50,096 nucleotides of DNA, taken from contig NZ_BMRG01000009.1 of NCBI RefSeq assembly GCF_014648515.1, forward strand, positions 187,764-237,859. Direction: 5' to 3'. Made by a program: the position numbers and the translations under genes. Below the pieces are notes generated by a model, which was not told where the DNA came from, ran no database searches, and saw only the letters and a list, made by a program, of their open reading frames with translations. Each line of letters begins with the position of its first letter. Within the stretch, counting starts at the first letter, position 1. Positions 32,141 through 43,476 of this stretch are shown piece after piece. This DNA is from Saccharothrix coeruleofusca. GTDB taxonomy: Bacteria > Actinomycetota > Actinomycetes > Mycobacteriales > Pseudonocardiaceae.

Positions 32141-33742
32141 GTGTTACATCCACTCGCAAGGAGAGCGCTGGCCGTCGCGCTGGCCGTCGGCACCGCCGCG
32201 TCGGGGCTCGTGGCCACCGGGTCGGCGGCGGCGCAGGAGACGCAGGGGGCGACGCCGGTCCAGTGGGCGGCCTGTCCGGAAGACGTGCTGTCCTCGGTCC
32301 CGGCCGAGGAGCGGGACAAGGTCAGCTGCGCCGACCACCCGGTCCCGCTGGACCACCGCGAGCCGCACGGCGAGAAGATCACCATCGCGCTGCTGAAGCG
32401 GTCCGCCGACGACCAGGCCAACCGGATCGGCTCGCTGTTCCTCAACCCCGGCGGGCCGGGTGGCTCGGGCCTGCTCTACCCCACCTACAGCGGATCGCTG
32501 TTCCAGCCCGAGGTGCTCAAGCGCTTCGACCTCGTCGGCTTCGACCCGCGCGGCGTGGCCCGCAGCACCCCGCTGCGCTGCTTCAAGACCGAGGAGGAGG
32601 CGCGGGAGGTCTTCGGCCGGATGGCGGCGGTCCCGGTGACGCGCACCGAGATCCGCGACACCATGGACGCCACCGAGGACTACACCTCGGCCTGCGCCCG
32701 CAACGCCGGGCCGCTGCTGCGGCACATGTCCACCGAGGCCGTGGCGCGCGACCTGGACCTGCTGCGCCAGGGCGTGGGCGACAAGCAGTTGAACTACGTG
32801 GGCTTCTCCTACGGCACGCTGCTCGGCGCCACCTACGCCGCCATGTTCCCGAGCAAGTCGCGCGCCCTGGTGCTGGACGGCAACGTTGACCCGGCGCTGC
32901 GCACCAGTGACGGCACCGAGTACGACCGGCAGCGCGCCCAGGGCTTCGAGCTCGCGCTCGACGCGTTCCTGAAGCACTGCGACGCCGTGGGCGACAAGTG
33001 CGCCTACAGCGGCGGCGACCCGCGCGCCAAGTTCGACGAGGTGCGCGACCACCTGCGCGCCAACCCGATCACCCTCCCGGGGGGCGCGGTCGTGACCTAC
33101 GCCACGTACATCACCAGCGTGGCGGGCGTGCTGTACTCGCCCGGCGCGTTCCAGGGGTTGGCGGAGTGGTTGCAGGACATCTACAACGTCCTGCACCCCG
33201 ACTCGGCCTCGTCGTCCGCGCGGATCGCCGAGCAGCCCGCCCCGCCTCCCAACAAGCGCGGCCTGGCCGATGTCCGGGTGGGCGTCGCGGGTGACGCCGA
33301 GTACCTCGCCGACGACTCCTACTACGGCGTGAACTGCTCGGACAAGCCGTTCCCGAAGGTGCCCGAGCGGTTCCCGGCGGTGGCCGCGAAGTGGGAGCGC
33401 GAATCGCCCACCTTCGGCCGCATGCAGGCCGCGTCCGACCTGCTGACCTGCGCTTCGTGGCCGGTGCGGTCCCCGGACCGGTGGTCGGGCCCGTGGCACC
33501 GGCGCACCCCGAACCCGGTCGTCGTCGTGGGCAACTACTACGACCCGGCCACGCAGTACAAGTTCTCGCAGCGCATGGCCCGGCAGCTGGGCAACGCGGT
33601 GCTGGTGAGCGTGGACTCGTTCGGCCACTGCATCCTCGGCGACAGCGCGGGCGTGGACGCCGTGGTGGCCGACTACCTGGTCAACCTCAAGGCACCCGCG
33701 TCCGGCCAGGTCTTCCAGCCCGACAACCAGCCCTTCGCCTGA
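32141..33742 (+). CDS. Secreted alpha/beta-hydrolase peptidase (S33, tripeptidyl aminopeptidase-like)
   Basis: The 533-residue protein starts at GTG 32141, after a GAGGGAG stretch. A signal peptide runs to about residue 31 (ALAVALAVGTAASGLVATGS then AAAQE). The hydrolase shows the oxyanion segment LFLNPGGPGGSG, FDLVGFDPRGVARSTPL, the nucleophile S223 in YVGFSYGTLLGATYAAM, an aspartate in VVGNYYDPATQ and the histidine in VDSFGHCIL. These match the SlpD/SlpE-type tripeptidyl aminopeptidases of actinobacteria, which trim peptides from secreted proteins. The C-terminal cap typical of the family, with cysteines, is present. It is not clearly co-transcribed with the small upstream gene. Confidence 0.93.
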   Translation: MLHPLARRALAVALAVGTAASGLVATGSAAAQETQGATPVQWAACPEDVLSSVPAEERDKVSCADHPVPLDHREPHGEKITIALLKRSADDQANRIGSLFLNPGGPGGSGLLYPTYSGSLFQPEVLKRFDLVGFDPRGVARSTPLRCFKTEEEAREVFGRMAAVPVTRTEIRDTMDATEDYTSACARNAGPLLRHMSTEAVARDLDLLRQGVGDKQLNYVGFSYGTLLGATYAAMFPSKSRALVLDGNVDPALRTSDGTEYDRQRAQGFELALDAFLKHCDAVGDKCAYSGGDPRAKFDEVRDHLRANPITLPGGAVVTYATYITSVAGVLYSPGAFQGLAEWLQDIYNVLHPDSASSSARIAEQPAPPPNKRGLADVRVGVAGDAEYLADDSYYGVNCSDKPFPKVPERFPAVAAKWERESPTFGRMQAASDLLTCASWPVRSPDRWSGPWHRRTPNPVVVVGNYYDPATQYKFSQRMARQLGNAVLVSVDSFGHCILGDSAGVDAVVADYLVNLKAPASGQVFQPDNQPFA

Positions 33743-33769
33743 CCGGTCCGCCGGAGCGCGGTGACGGCC

Positions 33770-33833
33770 ACAGCCGCCTCGAGGTCCTCACGGGTCGCGA
33801 CCCGGTGATCTTGAGGCGGCTGTCCGCGCGGTC
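33770..33833. terminator. Nested hairpin between the S33 peptidase and the MDR oxidoreductase
   Basis: An 11-bp perfect outer stem (33770-33780 with 33823-33833) encloses a 14-bp palindrome (33791-33804). It lies between two convergent genes and probably ends both transcripts. Confidence 0.6.
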
Positions 33834-33844
33834 GGCGGGCGTGC

Positions 33845-34873
33845 TCAGCCGATCTCCGCGATCATCTTGCCCGCGACCTGCCCGGTGAACATCCGGGGGA
33901 ACGCGGCGGGGATGGCTTCGAGTCCCTCGACGACGTGCGCGCTGTGGTGCAGCTTCCCCTCCACCACGGCCGGGGTGAGCTCGGCGAGGAACCGCGGGTA
34001 GCGGTCGTAGAACTCGGTCACGTCGAAACCGCGGATGGTCAGGGTCTTGTAGAGGGCAGCCCTGAGCAGGTCCGGCAGGTGGTCCGGTCCCTCGAAGGCC
34101 CCGGTCCGGGTGATCTGCGACATGACGCCGCCCACGGCGATCCGCGCGCCCCGGTTCAGGTGCGGCACCAGCGCGGGGAACAGGGCGGCACCCACGTTCT
34201 CGTAGACGGTGTCGATCCCGTCGGGCACGGCGCGGGCGAGCCGTTCGGCGAAGTCGGGTGCCCGGTGGTCGGCGGCGGCGTCCAGGCCGAGGTCGTCGAG
34301 CAGGTGGCGGGTCTTCTCGGGGCCGCCCGCGATCCCCACCACCCGGTGCCCCCGGAGCTTGCCCAGCTGGGCCGCGGCCGAGCCGACGGCCCCCGCCGCG
34401 GCGGTGACCACGAGCGTCCCGCCCGGCTCCGGGTCCAGGACCTCGGTCAGGCCGACCCAGGCCGTGAGGCCGGTCACGCCCAGCACGCCCAGGTGCGCCG
34501 ACAGCGGCACCGCGTCCGGGTCGACCACCCGCAGGTCCGACCCGTCGGACACGGCGTAGTCCTGCCAACCGGTGGTGCCGGTGAAGCCCACGACGTGGTC
34601 GCCGACGGCGAAAGCGGGGTCGTCGCTGCGCTCGACGACGCCGACGGTGAAGCCGAACATCGTCTCGCCGAGCTCGATGGGGGCCTGGTCGCTGTTCGCG
34701 TTGCCCATCAGGATGCGGTTGAAGGGGTCCAGCGAGACCAGGAGGTTCCGGACGAGCACCTGCCCGTCGCCGGGGACGGGCACGGGGCGCTCCACGATCT
34801 CGAAGTCGCTCTCCTTGGGGTTGCCGTGTGGCCGGGCCGCCAGGACGATCTGCCGGTTCACCTGTGAGCGCAT
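33845..34873 (-). CDS. NADP-dependent MDR-family oxidoreductase (alkenal/prostaglandin reductase type)
   Basis: The 342-residue protein is a zinc-free medium-chain reductase. It has the N-terminal IVLAARPHGNPKESDFEIVE, LVRNLLVSLDPFNRILMGN, the nucleotide-binding loop TAAAGAVGSAAAQLGKLRGH and VYENVGAALFPALVPHL. Members of this branch (YfmJ/CurA-like, leukotriene B4 dehydrogenases) reduce alpha,beta-unsaturated carbonyls with NADPH. The start is ATG 34873. It is divergent from an MmyB-type regulator, which probably controls it; this arrangement is common for the family. Confidence 0.92.
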   Translation of the reverse strand: MRSQVNRQIVLAARPHGNPKESDFEIVERPVPVPGDGQVLVRNLLVSLDPFNRILMGNANSDQAPIELGETMFGFTVGVVERSDDPAFAVGDHVVGFTGTTGWQDYAVSDGSDLRVVDPDAVPLSAHLGVLGVTGLTAWVGLTEVLDPEPGGTLVVTAAAGAVGSAAAQLGKLRGHRVVGIAGGPEKTRHLLDDLGLDAAADHRAPDFAERLARAVPDGIDTVYENVGAALFPALVPHLNRGARIAVGGVMSQITRTGAFEGPDHLPDLLRAALYKTLTIRGFDVTEFYDRYPRFLAELTPAVVEGKLHHSAHVVEGLEAIPAAFPRMFTGQVAGKMIAEIG

Positions 34874-35015
34874 GAAGTGGTCTTCCTCGGTGGAGTGGGG
34901 TGAGTGGTGGCCCCGCCAGACAACGCCGGGCGTCGGGACCGGACCAGTGCCCCCGCGGACCCTGGTAGTGACAGGTCCTCCCGTGCCCGGTCGCCCGCCG
35001 CATACGTTGATTCCC

Positions 35016-35894
35016 ATGACCGACAAGCCGAATCGCCTGGGCGAGTACCTCCGCGCCCGCCGCGAGCTGGTCACCCCCGAGCAAGCGGGCCTCACCGACG
35101 TCGGCGGGCGGCGGGTGCCCGGCTTGCGGCGCGAGGAGGTGGCCATGCTCGCAGGCATCAGCGTCGACTACTACCTGCGCTTGGAGCGGGGACGCGACCG
35201 CAACCCGTCGGCGCAGGTCCTCGAATCCATCGCGCGCGTCCTCCAGCTCGACGACGAGCACGTGGCCTACCTGCTGAGCCTGGTGGCGGACAAGCCCCGG
35301 CGACCCCGGCGCAGGCCCCGCGAGGAGGCGGTGCCCGCCAGCACCGTCGAACTGCTGCCGACCCTGCCGCACCCCGCGTTCGTCGAGGGGCGCTACTTCG
35401 ACGTCCTGGCCGCCAACGCCGCGGCGACCGCGCTGTCACCACGCCTGGCGGTCGGCCGCAACCAGCTGCTCGACGTGTTCCTCGACCCGGCGGAGCAGGG
35501 CCTGCACCTGGACTGGGACGGGACCGCGAGGTGCTACGTCGCCGGCCTCCGGCAGGCCGTGGGCACCGACACCGACGACCAGCGCTTCATCGAGCTGGTC
35601 GGGGAGCTGTCCGTGGCGAGCCCGCGCTTCCGCGACCTGTGGAACCGCCACGACGTGGCCAACCAGCGCGTCACCCCGGTCCTGTTCGACCACCCCCAGG
35701 TGGGACAGCTGCGAGTGCACCGCCAGCGGCTCGCGATCAGCGGGACCGAGGGCATCACCCTCGTCATCTACCACGCCGACGCGGGTTCGGCGGACGCCGA
35801 GAAGCTGGCGCTGCTGGGCTCGTCCGCGCTCAGCCCCGCCCCCGGCCGGGCGGCACGACCAGAGCCCGACTCGGCGGCACATCCCTCCTCCTGA
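35016..35894 (+). CDS. XRE-family regulator with MmyB-like ligand-binding domain
   Basis: The 292-residue protein has an XRE helix-turn-helix (about 8-80: RLGEYLRARRELVTPEQAGL, VPGLRREEVAMLAGISVDYY, LRLERGRDRNPSAQVLESI) followed by an MmyB-like PAS-type domain (about 105-270: LPHPAFVEGRYFDVLAANAA, TPVLFDHPQVGQLRVHRQRL). Such proteins usually repress a neighbouring oxidoreductase and bind small hydrophobic ligands. TACGTT (35003-35008) lies 7 bases before the ATG, so the transcript is probably leaderless. The SDR gene follows 12 bases later and is likely co-transcribed. Confidence 0.9.
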   Translation: MTDKPNRLGEYLRARRELVTPEQAGLTDVGGRRVPGLRREEVAMLAGISVDYYLRLERGRDRNPSAQVLESIARVLQLDDEHVAYLLSLVADKPRRPRRRPREEAVPASTVELLPTLPHPAFVEGRYFDVLAANAAATALSPRLAVGRNQLLDVFLDPAEQGLHLDWDGTARCYVAGLRQAVGTDTDDQRFIELVGELSVASPRFRDLWNRHDVANQRVTPVLFDHPQVGQLRVHRQRLAISGTEGITLVIYHADAGSADAEKLALLGSSALSPAPGRAARPEPDSAAHPSS

Positions 35895-35906
35895 GAGCAG
35901 GTGCGC

Positions 35907-36605
35907 ATGGCAAGCGAGCAGCGCGTCGCCGTCGTCACCGGCGGCACGGGCGCGATCGGGAGCGCCATCGTCGCGGCGCTCGGCGCGACGGGCCACCGGA
36001 CGGTCGCCCTCGGCAGGCGCGACGGGGACGTCGTCGCCGACCTGGCGTCGGAGTCCGCGACCAGGCGCGCCGCGGCCGAGGTCCTGGACCGGTACGGGCG
36101 GGTCGACGTCCTGGTCCACTGCGCGGGCGTCATCGACCCGATGTCCCTGGGGGAGTTCGACGCGCGGCGCTGGCGGGCCGTCCAGGCCGTCAACGTGGAA
36201 GCCGCGCTGTGGTTGGCGCGGGCGTTCACGCCGGGGATGGCCGAGCGCGGGTTCGGCCGCATCGTGCTCGTCGCCTCCGACACGCTCTGGTCGCCCCCCG
36301 ATCCCCGGTTCCTGCCCTACGTGGCCAGCAAGGGGGCCATGCTCGGCGTCGTGCGCACGCTGGCCGTCGACCTCGGCGGCGACGGGATCGCGGTCACCGC
36401 GGTCGCGCCGGGCCTGACCGACACGCCCATCGCGCGAAGCGTCAACGACGCTGGGCAGATCGAAGCGGTCGTCGCCACCCAGGCGATGAAGCGCCCGCTG
36501 ACCCCCGAGGACACCGCTCACACCGTCGCCTTCCTCGCCTCCGACGGCGCGCAAGCGCTGACCGGGCAAGTCCTCGTCGTCGACGGCGGGGCGACGATGC
36601 GCTGA
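35907..36605 (+). CDS. Short-chain dehydrogenase/reductase (SDR)
   Basis: The 232-residue protein has the SDR glycine motif TGGTGAIGSAI, the VHCAGVIDPMSLGEFD segment (the NAG position reads CAG), a serine in VLVASDTLWS and the YxxxK in LPYVASKGAM, then TAVAPGLTDTPIA and the C-terminal LTGQVLVVDGGATM. It should reduce or oxidise a hydroxyl/keto group with NAD(P). I prefer ATG at 35907; GTG two codons earlier (35901) is possible. It follows the XRE regulator closely and may act with the divergent MDR reductase. Confidence 0.92.
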   Translation: MASEQRVAVVTGGTGAIGSAIVAALGATGHRTVALGRRDGDVVADLASESATRRAAAEVLDRYGRVDVLVHCAGVIDPMSLGEFDARRWRAVQAVNVEAALWLARAFTPGMAERGFGRIVLVASDTLWSPPDPRFLPYVASKGAMLGVVRTLAVDLGGDGIAVTAVAPGLTDTPIARSVNDAGQIEAVVATQAMKRPLTPEDTAHTVAFLASDGAQALTGQVLVVDGGATMR

Positions 36606-36807
36606 GGAGCGGTAATCGAATATCCGCGTCGATATCGCGGAGCGCGGCGTCGAACACGTCGCGGCAGCGCTTGACCAGCGAATGCGGCATGGCCCACTCG
36701 ACTTCGATCGGACCGAATACCACGAACGTGGCGCAATCGTCATCGGGAGCGACCCAATAGCTGACGGCGCTGTCCTCTTCCAGGTGCGCCCATGTCGAAC
36801 CCCGCAC
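36442..36807 (-). pseudogene. Possible truncated small gene opposite the SDR 3' end
   Basis: From a GTG at 36807 the minus strand encodes a plausible start: TWAHLEEDSAVSYWV, APDDDCATFVVFGPIEVEW and AMPHSLVKRCRDVFDAALR. After about 65 residues the frame runs antisense into the SDR gene and becomes arginine-rich shadow sequence. The codon use of the first part is less GC-extreme than the neighbours. I read it as the 5' part of an accessory gene whose end was lost. It could also be chance. The family is not recognised. Confidence 0.35.
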
Positions 36808-36915
36808 CGCCCGCGTTCACCTCCCGGCTCCGCCAACCTTGTCGACAAACGCATCTACTGACGTCGAGCCGCGCATTTATCCAGTTGAGTGACTTTCGCA
36901 AGGCGGACAGCCCGC

Positions 36916-36921
36916 TACGTT
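36916..36921 (+). promoter_or_regulatory. -10 box of the HTH-DUF5753 gene
   Basis: TACGTT lies 6 bases before the ATG at 36928. The same hexamer stands 7 bases before the MmyB-type gene at 35016, so the two XRE-type genes share a leaderless-style start. Confidence 0.5.
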
Positions 36922-36927
36922 GAAACC

Positions 36928-37782
36928 ATGACAATGCGCGGGGTGCAGCCGGAGCACATCCAGATCGCCGCGACCCTGCGGCGAATGCGCGAACAGGCGC
37001 GCGTGACGCGGGAGGGCGCCGCCACGGTGCTCGGGTGCACGATCTCGAAGATCGGCGACCTGGAGACCGGGCGGTCCAAGCCCAAGCCGGTGGAATTGGA
37101 GCGGCTGCTCGACCACTACGGCGTCATGGGCGAGGAACGCGCGGAACTGGTGCGGTTCGCCCGGACTTCGCGCAGGCGTCGGGCACCCGGCCCGTACACC
37201 GCCGCCACCGTGCCCGACAACCACCGCCGGATCGTGGACCTGGAAGCGCAGGCGGTGTCCTCGCTCCGCTGCTCCAGCGAACCGGTGCCCGGCATCCTCC
37301 AGATCCGCCCGTACGCCGAGGCGCTGCTGGACTGGACGTGGAACGGTCAGCGGAACGAGGTGGCCAAGCTGCTCGACCTGAGGATGGAGCGCGGCAAGCT
37401 GCTGACCCGCACGCACCGGCCGCCACTGCGCTACTGGTGCATCCTGAGCGAAAGCGCTCTGCGCACGGCCATCGGCGGTCCGAAAGTCATGAGCGAGCAA
37501 CTCGACCACCTGATCCACTTCAACTCCGCCACGGAGAACGCGACCATCCAGGTGATGCCGTTCGACGGCGGTGTTCACCCACGAGGAGTGGGCGGTGTTC
37601 GTCGCGGGCGTCAAGGACGGCGACTACGACGTCTGAGCGCCCGACCCCCGGGTGAGCGGCGCGGGGCGCGCCGCGCCGCTCATCGTCCGGGGACTACTTG
37701 GGGCCGGGCGGCACCAGGCAGCTCACCGGGGCGGACTGGTTGCCCGACGCGTCCACGGCGTACACCAGCGCGTCGCCGTTGA
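36928..37782 (+). pseudogene. Scr1-family HTH-DUF5753 regulator fused out of frame to a DUF397 remnant
   Basis: The frame starts with an XRE-type HTH (HIQIAATLRRMREQARVTRE, then LGCTISKIGDLETGRSKPKP) and a DUF5753 domain (LRCSSEPVPGILQIRPYAEA, LRYWCILSESALRTAIGG). DUF5753 breaks off after IQVMPFDGGV, losing roughly its last 60 residues. From 37574 the +1 frame reads FTHEEWAVFVAGVKDGDYDV and stops at 37636, the exact C-terminal pattern of DUF397, the usual gene after an HTH-DUF5753 gene. A deletion has therefore joined the two. The HTH frame itself runs on as arginine-rich nonsense to 37782, into the 3' end of the VWA gene. DNA binding may persist but ligand sensing is probably lost. Confidence 0.82.
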
Positions 37783-39394
37783 GCGTGATCCGCCAGTCGA
37801 TGTCGCCCACGCCGACCTTCTGGTTCGGCGTGGCGCCCGGAGCCTGCACCAGCTTGATCTTCGTGCCGCTGGGGAAGCCTCCGAAGACGTAGGAGCTGGC
37901 CGAGTCCGCGACGTAGACCTCCGGGGCGGGGTCCACCGCGTCGGTGGCGGTGAGCTGGAAGAAGCCGTCCTCGTTGTCGGCGGGCGGCTCGGTCCCGCCG
38001 CCGGGGTTGTTGGTCGGCGTGCAGGTCACCGTCGGGGGAGTGGTGTCCACCCAGTCCTTGAGCACGTCGTCGCACCGCTGCTGCCCCGAGGCGTGGGTGA
38101 AGCAGCCGCGGATGCTGTCGGTGCCCAGGCCGGCCAGGCTCTGCGCGCCGGGGTAGGTGAAGTCCGAGGTGCCCGCGCCCGAGGTGTCCGCCGCGCCCGC
38201 CGCGCCCGCGTTCGGGCCGGACAGCACGGTGAAGTCCACCGGCACGCCCGCCACCGGGTCACCGAAGTCGTCGGTCACCGTCGCCGTGGCGGTGTGCGTC
38301 TGGCCCGGCGTGCCCAGCTCGTTGACCGCGTGCTCGGGCTCGACGTCGATGGCCGCCGCGCACCCGTGCACGTTCACCACCGGGTTGGCGAAGGTCACCA
38401 CGTGGCCCTCGGCGTCGGTGTAGGCGACCGACGGGTTGACCGCCAGCGCGCCGCCGCCCGCCGCCGGGTCGTGCGTCGCGGTGAAGGTCAGCGTGGGCGA
38501 CTCGGTGCCCAGCTCGTCGATGGTCCAGGTGAGCTGGTTGCCCGCCTGGGCGACCGACCCCTTGGAGACCGCCGGGGAGCTGATGGAGAACTGCGGCGCC
38601 ACGGTGTCCACCACCGTCACGCCGGTGGCGGCGGGCACGACGATCGCCGCGCCGATGGCGGCGAACACCTCGGCCAGCTGACCGGAGTCCGGCGCGTAGC
38701 GGTAGTGCGCGCTGTCCGGGTCGCTGGTCCAGTCCTGGATCTCGGCCTCGTCGGCGGCACCCAGCCCGATGCCGAAGATCTCCGTCCCGGCCGCCCGCGC
38801 GGCGACCGCGTCGTCACTGGCGTCGCCGCCCGCGGTGGTCTCGCCGTCGGTCATGACGACCATCTTCTTGGCGTTTCCGGGCAGTGATCCGGCCAATTGC
38901 GCCTGCGCGGTGGAAATGGCCTCGGAGTGGTTGGTGCTGCCGTCGGCGACCAGCGCGTCGATGGCCGATTTCACGGCGTTGGCGTCGGAGGTCAGCGGCG
39001 TGTCCGCGGTCGCGGTGGAGGCGAAGCTGACCACGCCCAGCCTGCTGCCGTTGGCGATGACCCCGTCCAGCGAGCCGTCGGTGGCCTCGTCGACGAGGTC
39101 GACGAACCCCTTCGCGGCGGTCTTCAGGTCCGCGATCGGCTGGCCCGCCATGCTGCCCGAGCGGTCGAGCACCAGCGCGACGTCCACCGGGCTGCCGGAG
39201 ATGCCGTTCTCGGCGTCGAGCGCGACGGTCACCGGGACCGACCCGCCGCAGTCGATGTCGGTCGCGCCCAGCGACTTGGTGCCCGTGACGGTGCCGCCTG
39301 CGGCCTGCGCGGCGGGCGCGGCCGCGAGCGGCACGGCCAGCGCGGCGAGCACGGCGGCCGCGGTGAAGCAGGTCTGTCTCTTTCTGGTTCTCAT
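37694..39394 (-). CDS. Secreted von Willebrand factor A domain protein
   Basis: The 566-residue protein has a signal peptide (AAAVLAALAVPLAAAPAAQA). A VWA domain follows (about 65-240) with the metal site DRSGSMAG, the conserved VVMTDGETTAGGDASDD and EIFGIGLG. Beta-sandwich regions come next, one resembling an invasin/Big-type repeat (VAGVPVDFTVLSGPNAG), and a C-terminal domain with TPPTVTCTPTNNPGG. It should be exported and bind a ligand or partner through Mg-dependent VWA contacts; no sortase or anchor motif is visible at the C-terminus. It stands alone and converges on the decayed DUF5753 locus. Confidence 0.9.
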   Translation of the reverse strand: MRTRKRQTCFTAAAVLAALAVPLAAAPAAQAAGGTVTGTKSLGATDIDCGGSVPVTVALDAENGISGSPVDVALVLDRSGSMAGQPIADLKTAAKGFVDLVDEATDGSLDGVIANGSRLGVVSFASTATADTPLTSDANAVKSAIDALVADGSTNHSEAISTAQAQLAGSLPGNAKKMVVMTDGETTAGGDASDDAVAARAAGTEIFGIGLGAADEAEIQDWTSDPDSAHYRYAPDSGQLAEVFAAIGAAIVVPAATGVTVVDTVAPQFSISSPAVSKGSVAQAGNQLTWTIDELGTESPTLTFTATHDPAAGGGALAVNPSVAYTDAEGHVVTFANPVVNVHGCAAAIDVEPEHAVNELGTPGQTHTATATVTDDFGDPVAGVPVDFTVLSGPNAGAAGAADTSGAGTSDFTYPGAQSLAGLGTDSIRGCFTHASGQQRCDDVLKDWVDTTPPTVTCTPTNNPGGGTEPPADNEDGFFQLTATDAVDPAPEVYVADSASSYVFGGFPSGTKIKLVQAPGATPNQKVGVGDIDWRITLNGDALVYAVDASGNQSAPVSCLVPPGPK

Positions 39395-39646
39395 CGGTGT
39401 CGCATCTCTCTCGTGCGCGCCGGTCGCTCGTGAATTCCCCGTGGAACCACGTCGCGCTGTTCCCGACGAGTCGGGGTGCCCGGCACGGTGAGATTAAGCG
39501 CGGTTTTCGGAAAGGGGGTCGGAACTCACCTGAAAGAGTTAGCGGAATCGTGCATCGCCGCTGTGGTGGCGAATGTTAGCGGGCTGGGCGGATTTGTAAT
39601 CCGGAAATCGCGCGTGCGATATTTCCTTCGTGTTCCGCGCGAACGG
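39395..39646. other. Promoter region of the VWA gene
   Basis: About 250 bases of comparatively AT-rich DNA separate the VWA gene from the acn terminator. It includes TAATCT on the minus strand, a -10 candidate, and a 15-base hairpin CGGATTTGTAATCCG (39589-39603). I see no gene here. Confidence 0.5.
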
Positions 39647-39680
39647 CGAGGGGCCGCCCGCCGAAGCGGACGGCCCCTCG
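39647..39680 (-). terminator. Terminator after acn
   Basis: A 10-bp perfect stem (39647-39656 with 39671-39680) encloses a 14-base loop that can pair further. It begins 14 bases past the acn stop. Confidence 0.65.
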
Positions 39681-39693
39681 AACGCGGTCCGCG

Positions 39694-42552
<2,859 letters not shown>

Positions 42553-42608
42553 GACCAACTCCATCTTGGTGACGCGCAAAAGTCGGTTGGGGAACTTCCG
42601 TGAGTCTT

Positions 42609-42626
42609 CCGCACCCGCGGGTGCGG
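42609..42626. promoter_or_regulatory. 18-bp perfect palindrome in the acn leader
   Basis: CCGCACCCGCGGGTGCGG lies about 60 bases before the acn start and some 10 bases downstream of the predicted transcription start. It may be a DNA operator or, in the RNA, an 8-bp hairpin in the leader. Confidence 0.5.
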
Positions 42627-42642
42627 CGCCCTCCCGGGTTAA

Positions 42643-42672
42643 ACAGTACGCGTGTCCTGTATTCGGCTTCAA
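42643..42672 (-). promoter_or_regulatory. acn promoter with embedded AcnR operator
   Basis: On the minus strand a -35 box TTGAAG (42667-42672) and a -10 box TACTGT (42643-42648) are 18 bases apart. Between and over the -10 lies CAGGACACGCGTACTG (42644-42659, minus strand). It matches every fixed position of the AcnR consensus published for Corynebacterium and Mycobacterium, CAGNACnnncGTACTG (recalled, not looked up). Binding would cover the spacer and -10 and block RNA polymerase. Confidence 0.8.
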
Positions 42673-42707
42673 CCCGACCCCACGGAGATCACGGCATCAT
42701 CGCCCCG

Positions 42708-43463
42708 GTGTTGGGTCTTGATCGGATCGGCAAGCGCTACGGGCGCGGTCCCTGGGTGCTGCGGGACGTGGACCTCGCGGTGGAGCCGGGGGAGCTGGTG
42801 GTGGTCGCGGGCGGCAACGGCTCGGGCAAGTCCACGCTGCTGCGGGTGGCGGCGGGGCTGACCGCGCCGACCACCGGGCGGGTGCGCCGACCGGCCTCGG
42901 TCGGCTACCTGCCCGAGCGCTTCCCCGCCGGGGTCGGCCTGTCGGCCCGCGCCTACCTGGGGCACCTGGCCGCCGTGCGCGGCGTGCCCGCGCGGTGGGA
43001 CCTGCTGGAGGCGCTGGGGTTCGTCGGCGACGACAGCGCGCCGATGGCGCGGCTGTCCAAGGGCAACGCGCAGAAGGTCGCGCTGGTCCAAGCCCTGCAG
43101 GCCACCGACCTGCTGGTGCTCGACGAGCCGTGGTCCGGGCTGGACGCGGCCGCGGGCGCGGTGCTGGGCGAGCTGGTCGCCACGGCGCGGGAGGAGGGGG
43201 CGGCGGTGCTGCTGACCGACCACCACGGCCACGACCTGCCCGACGCGCGCGAGCTGCGGCTGACCGGCGGCTCCCCGACCGGGGTGGTGGTCGAGCTGGA
43301 CCGGGTGGGCGGGCTGCTGGCGCGGGTGAGCGAGCTGGACGGGGTGCTGGCGGCCACGGCGGTCGGCGGCGGCGCGCGGCTGGAGGTCCGGCGCGACGCC
43401 AGTGACGGGGTGCTGGCGGAGGTGCTGCGGCTGGGCTGCTCGGTGCGGAGCGTGCGGTCGTGA
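42708..43463 (+). CDS. ABC transporter ATP-binding protein
   Basis: The 251-residue ATPase has Walker A VAGGNGSGKSTLL, the signature LSKGNAQKVALVQAL and Walker B LLVLDEPWSGLD, then an H-loop DHHGHDL. The LSKGN signature is usual in ABC-2-type exporters. The start is uncertain: I chose GTG at 42708, where the family sequence begins (LGLDRIGKRYGRGPW), but there is no ribosome site close to it. It is divergent from acn over the AcnR-controlled promoter. The permease follows 86 bases later. Confidence 0.88.
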   Translation: MLGLDRIGKRYGRGPWVLRDVDLAVEPGELVVVAGGNGSGKSTLLRVAAGLTAPTTGRVRRPASVGYLPERFPAGVGLSARAYLGHLAAVRGVPARWDLLEALGFVGDDSAPMARLSKGNAQKVALVQALQATDLLVLDEPWSGLDAAAGAVLGELVATAREEGAAVLLTDHHGHDLPDARELRLTGGSPTGVVVELDRVGGLLARVSELDGVLAATAVGGGARLEVRRDASDGVLAEVLRLGCSVRSVRS

Positions 43464-43476
43464 CGCCGAGGTGCGC

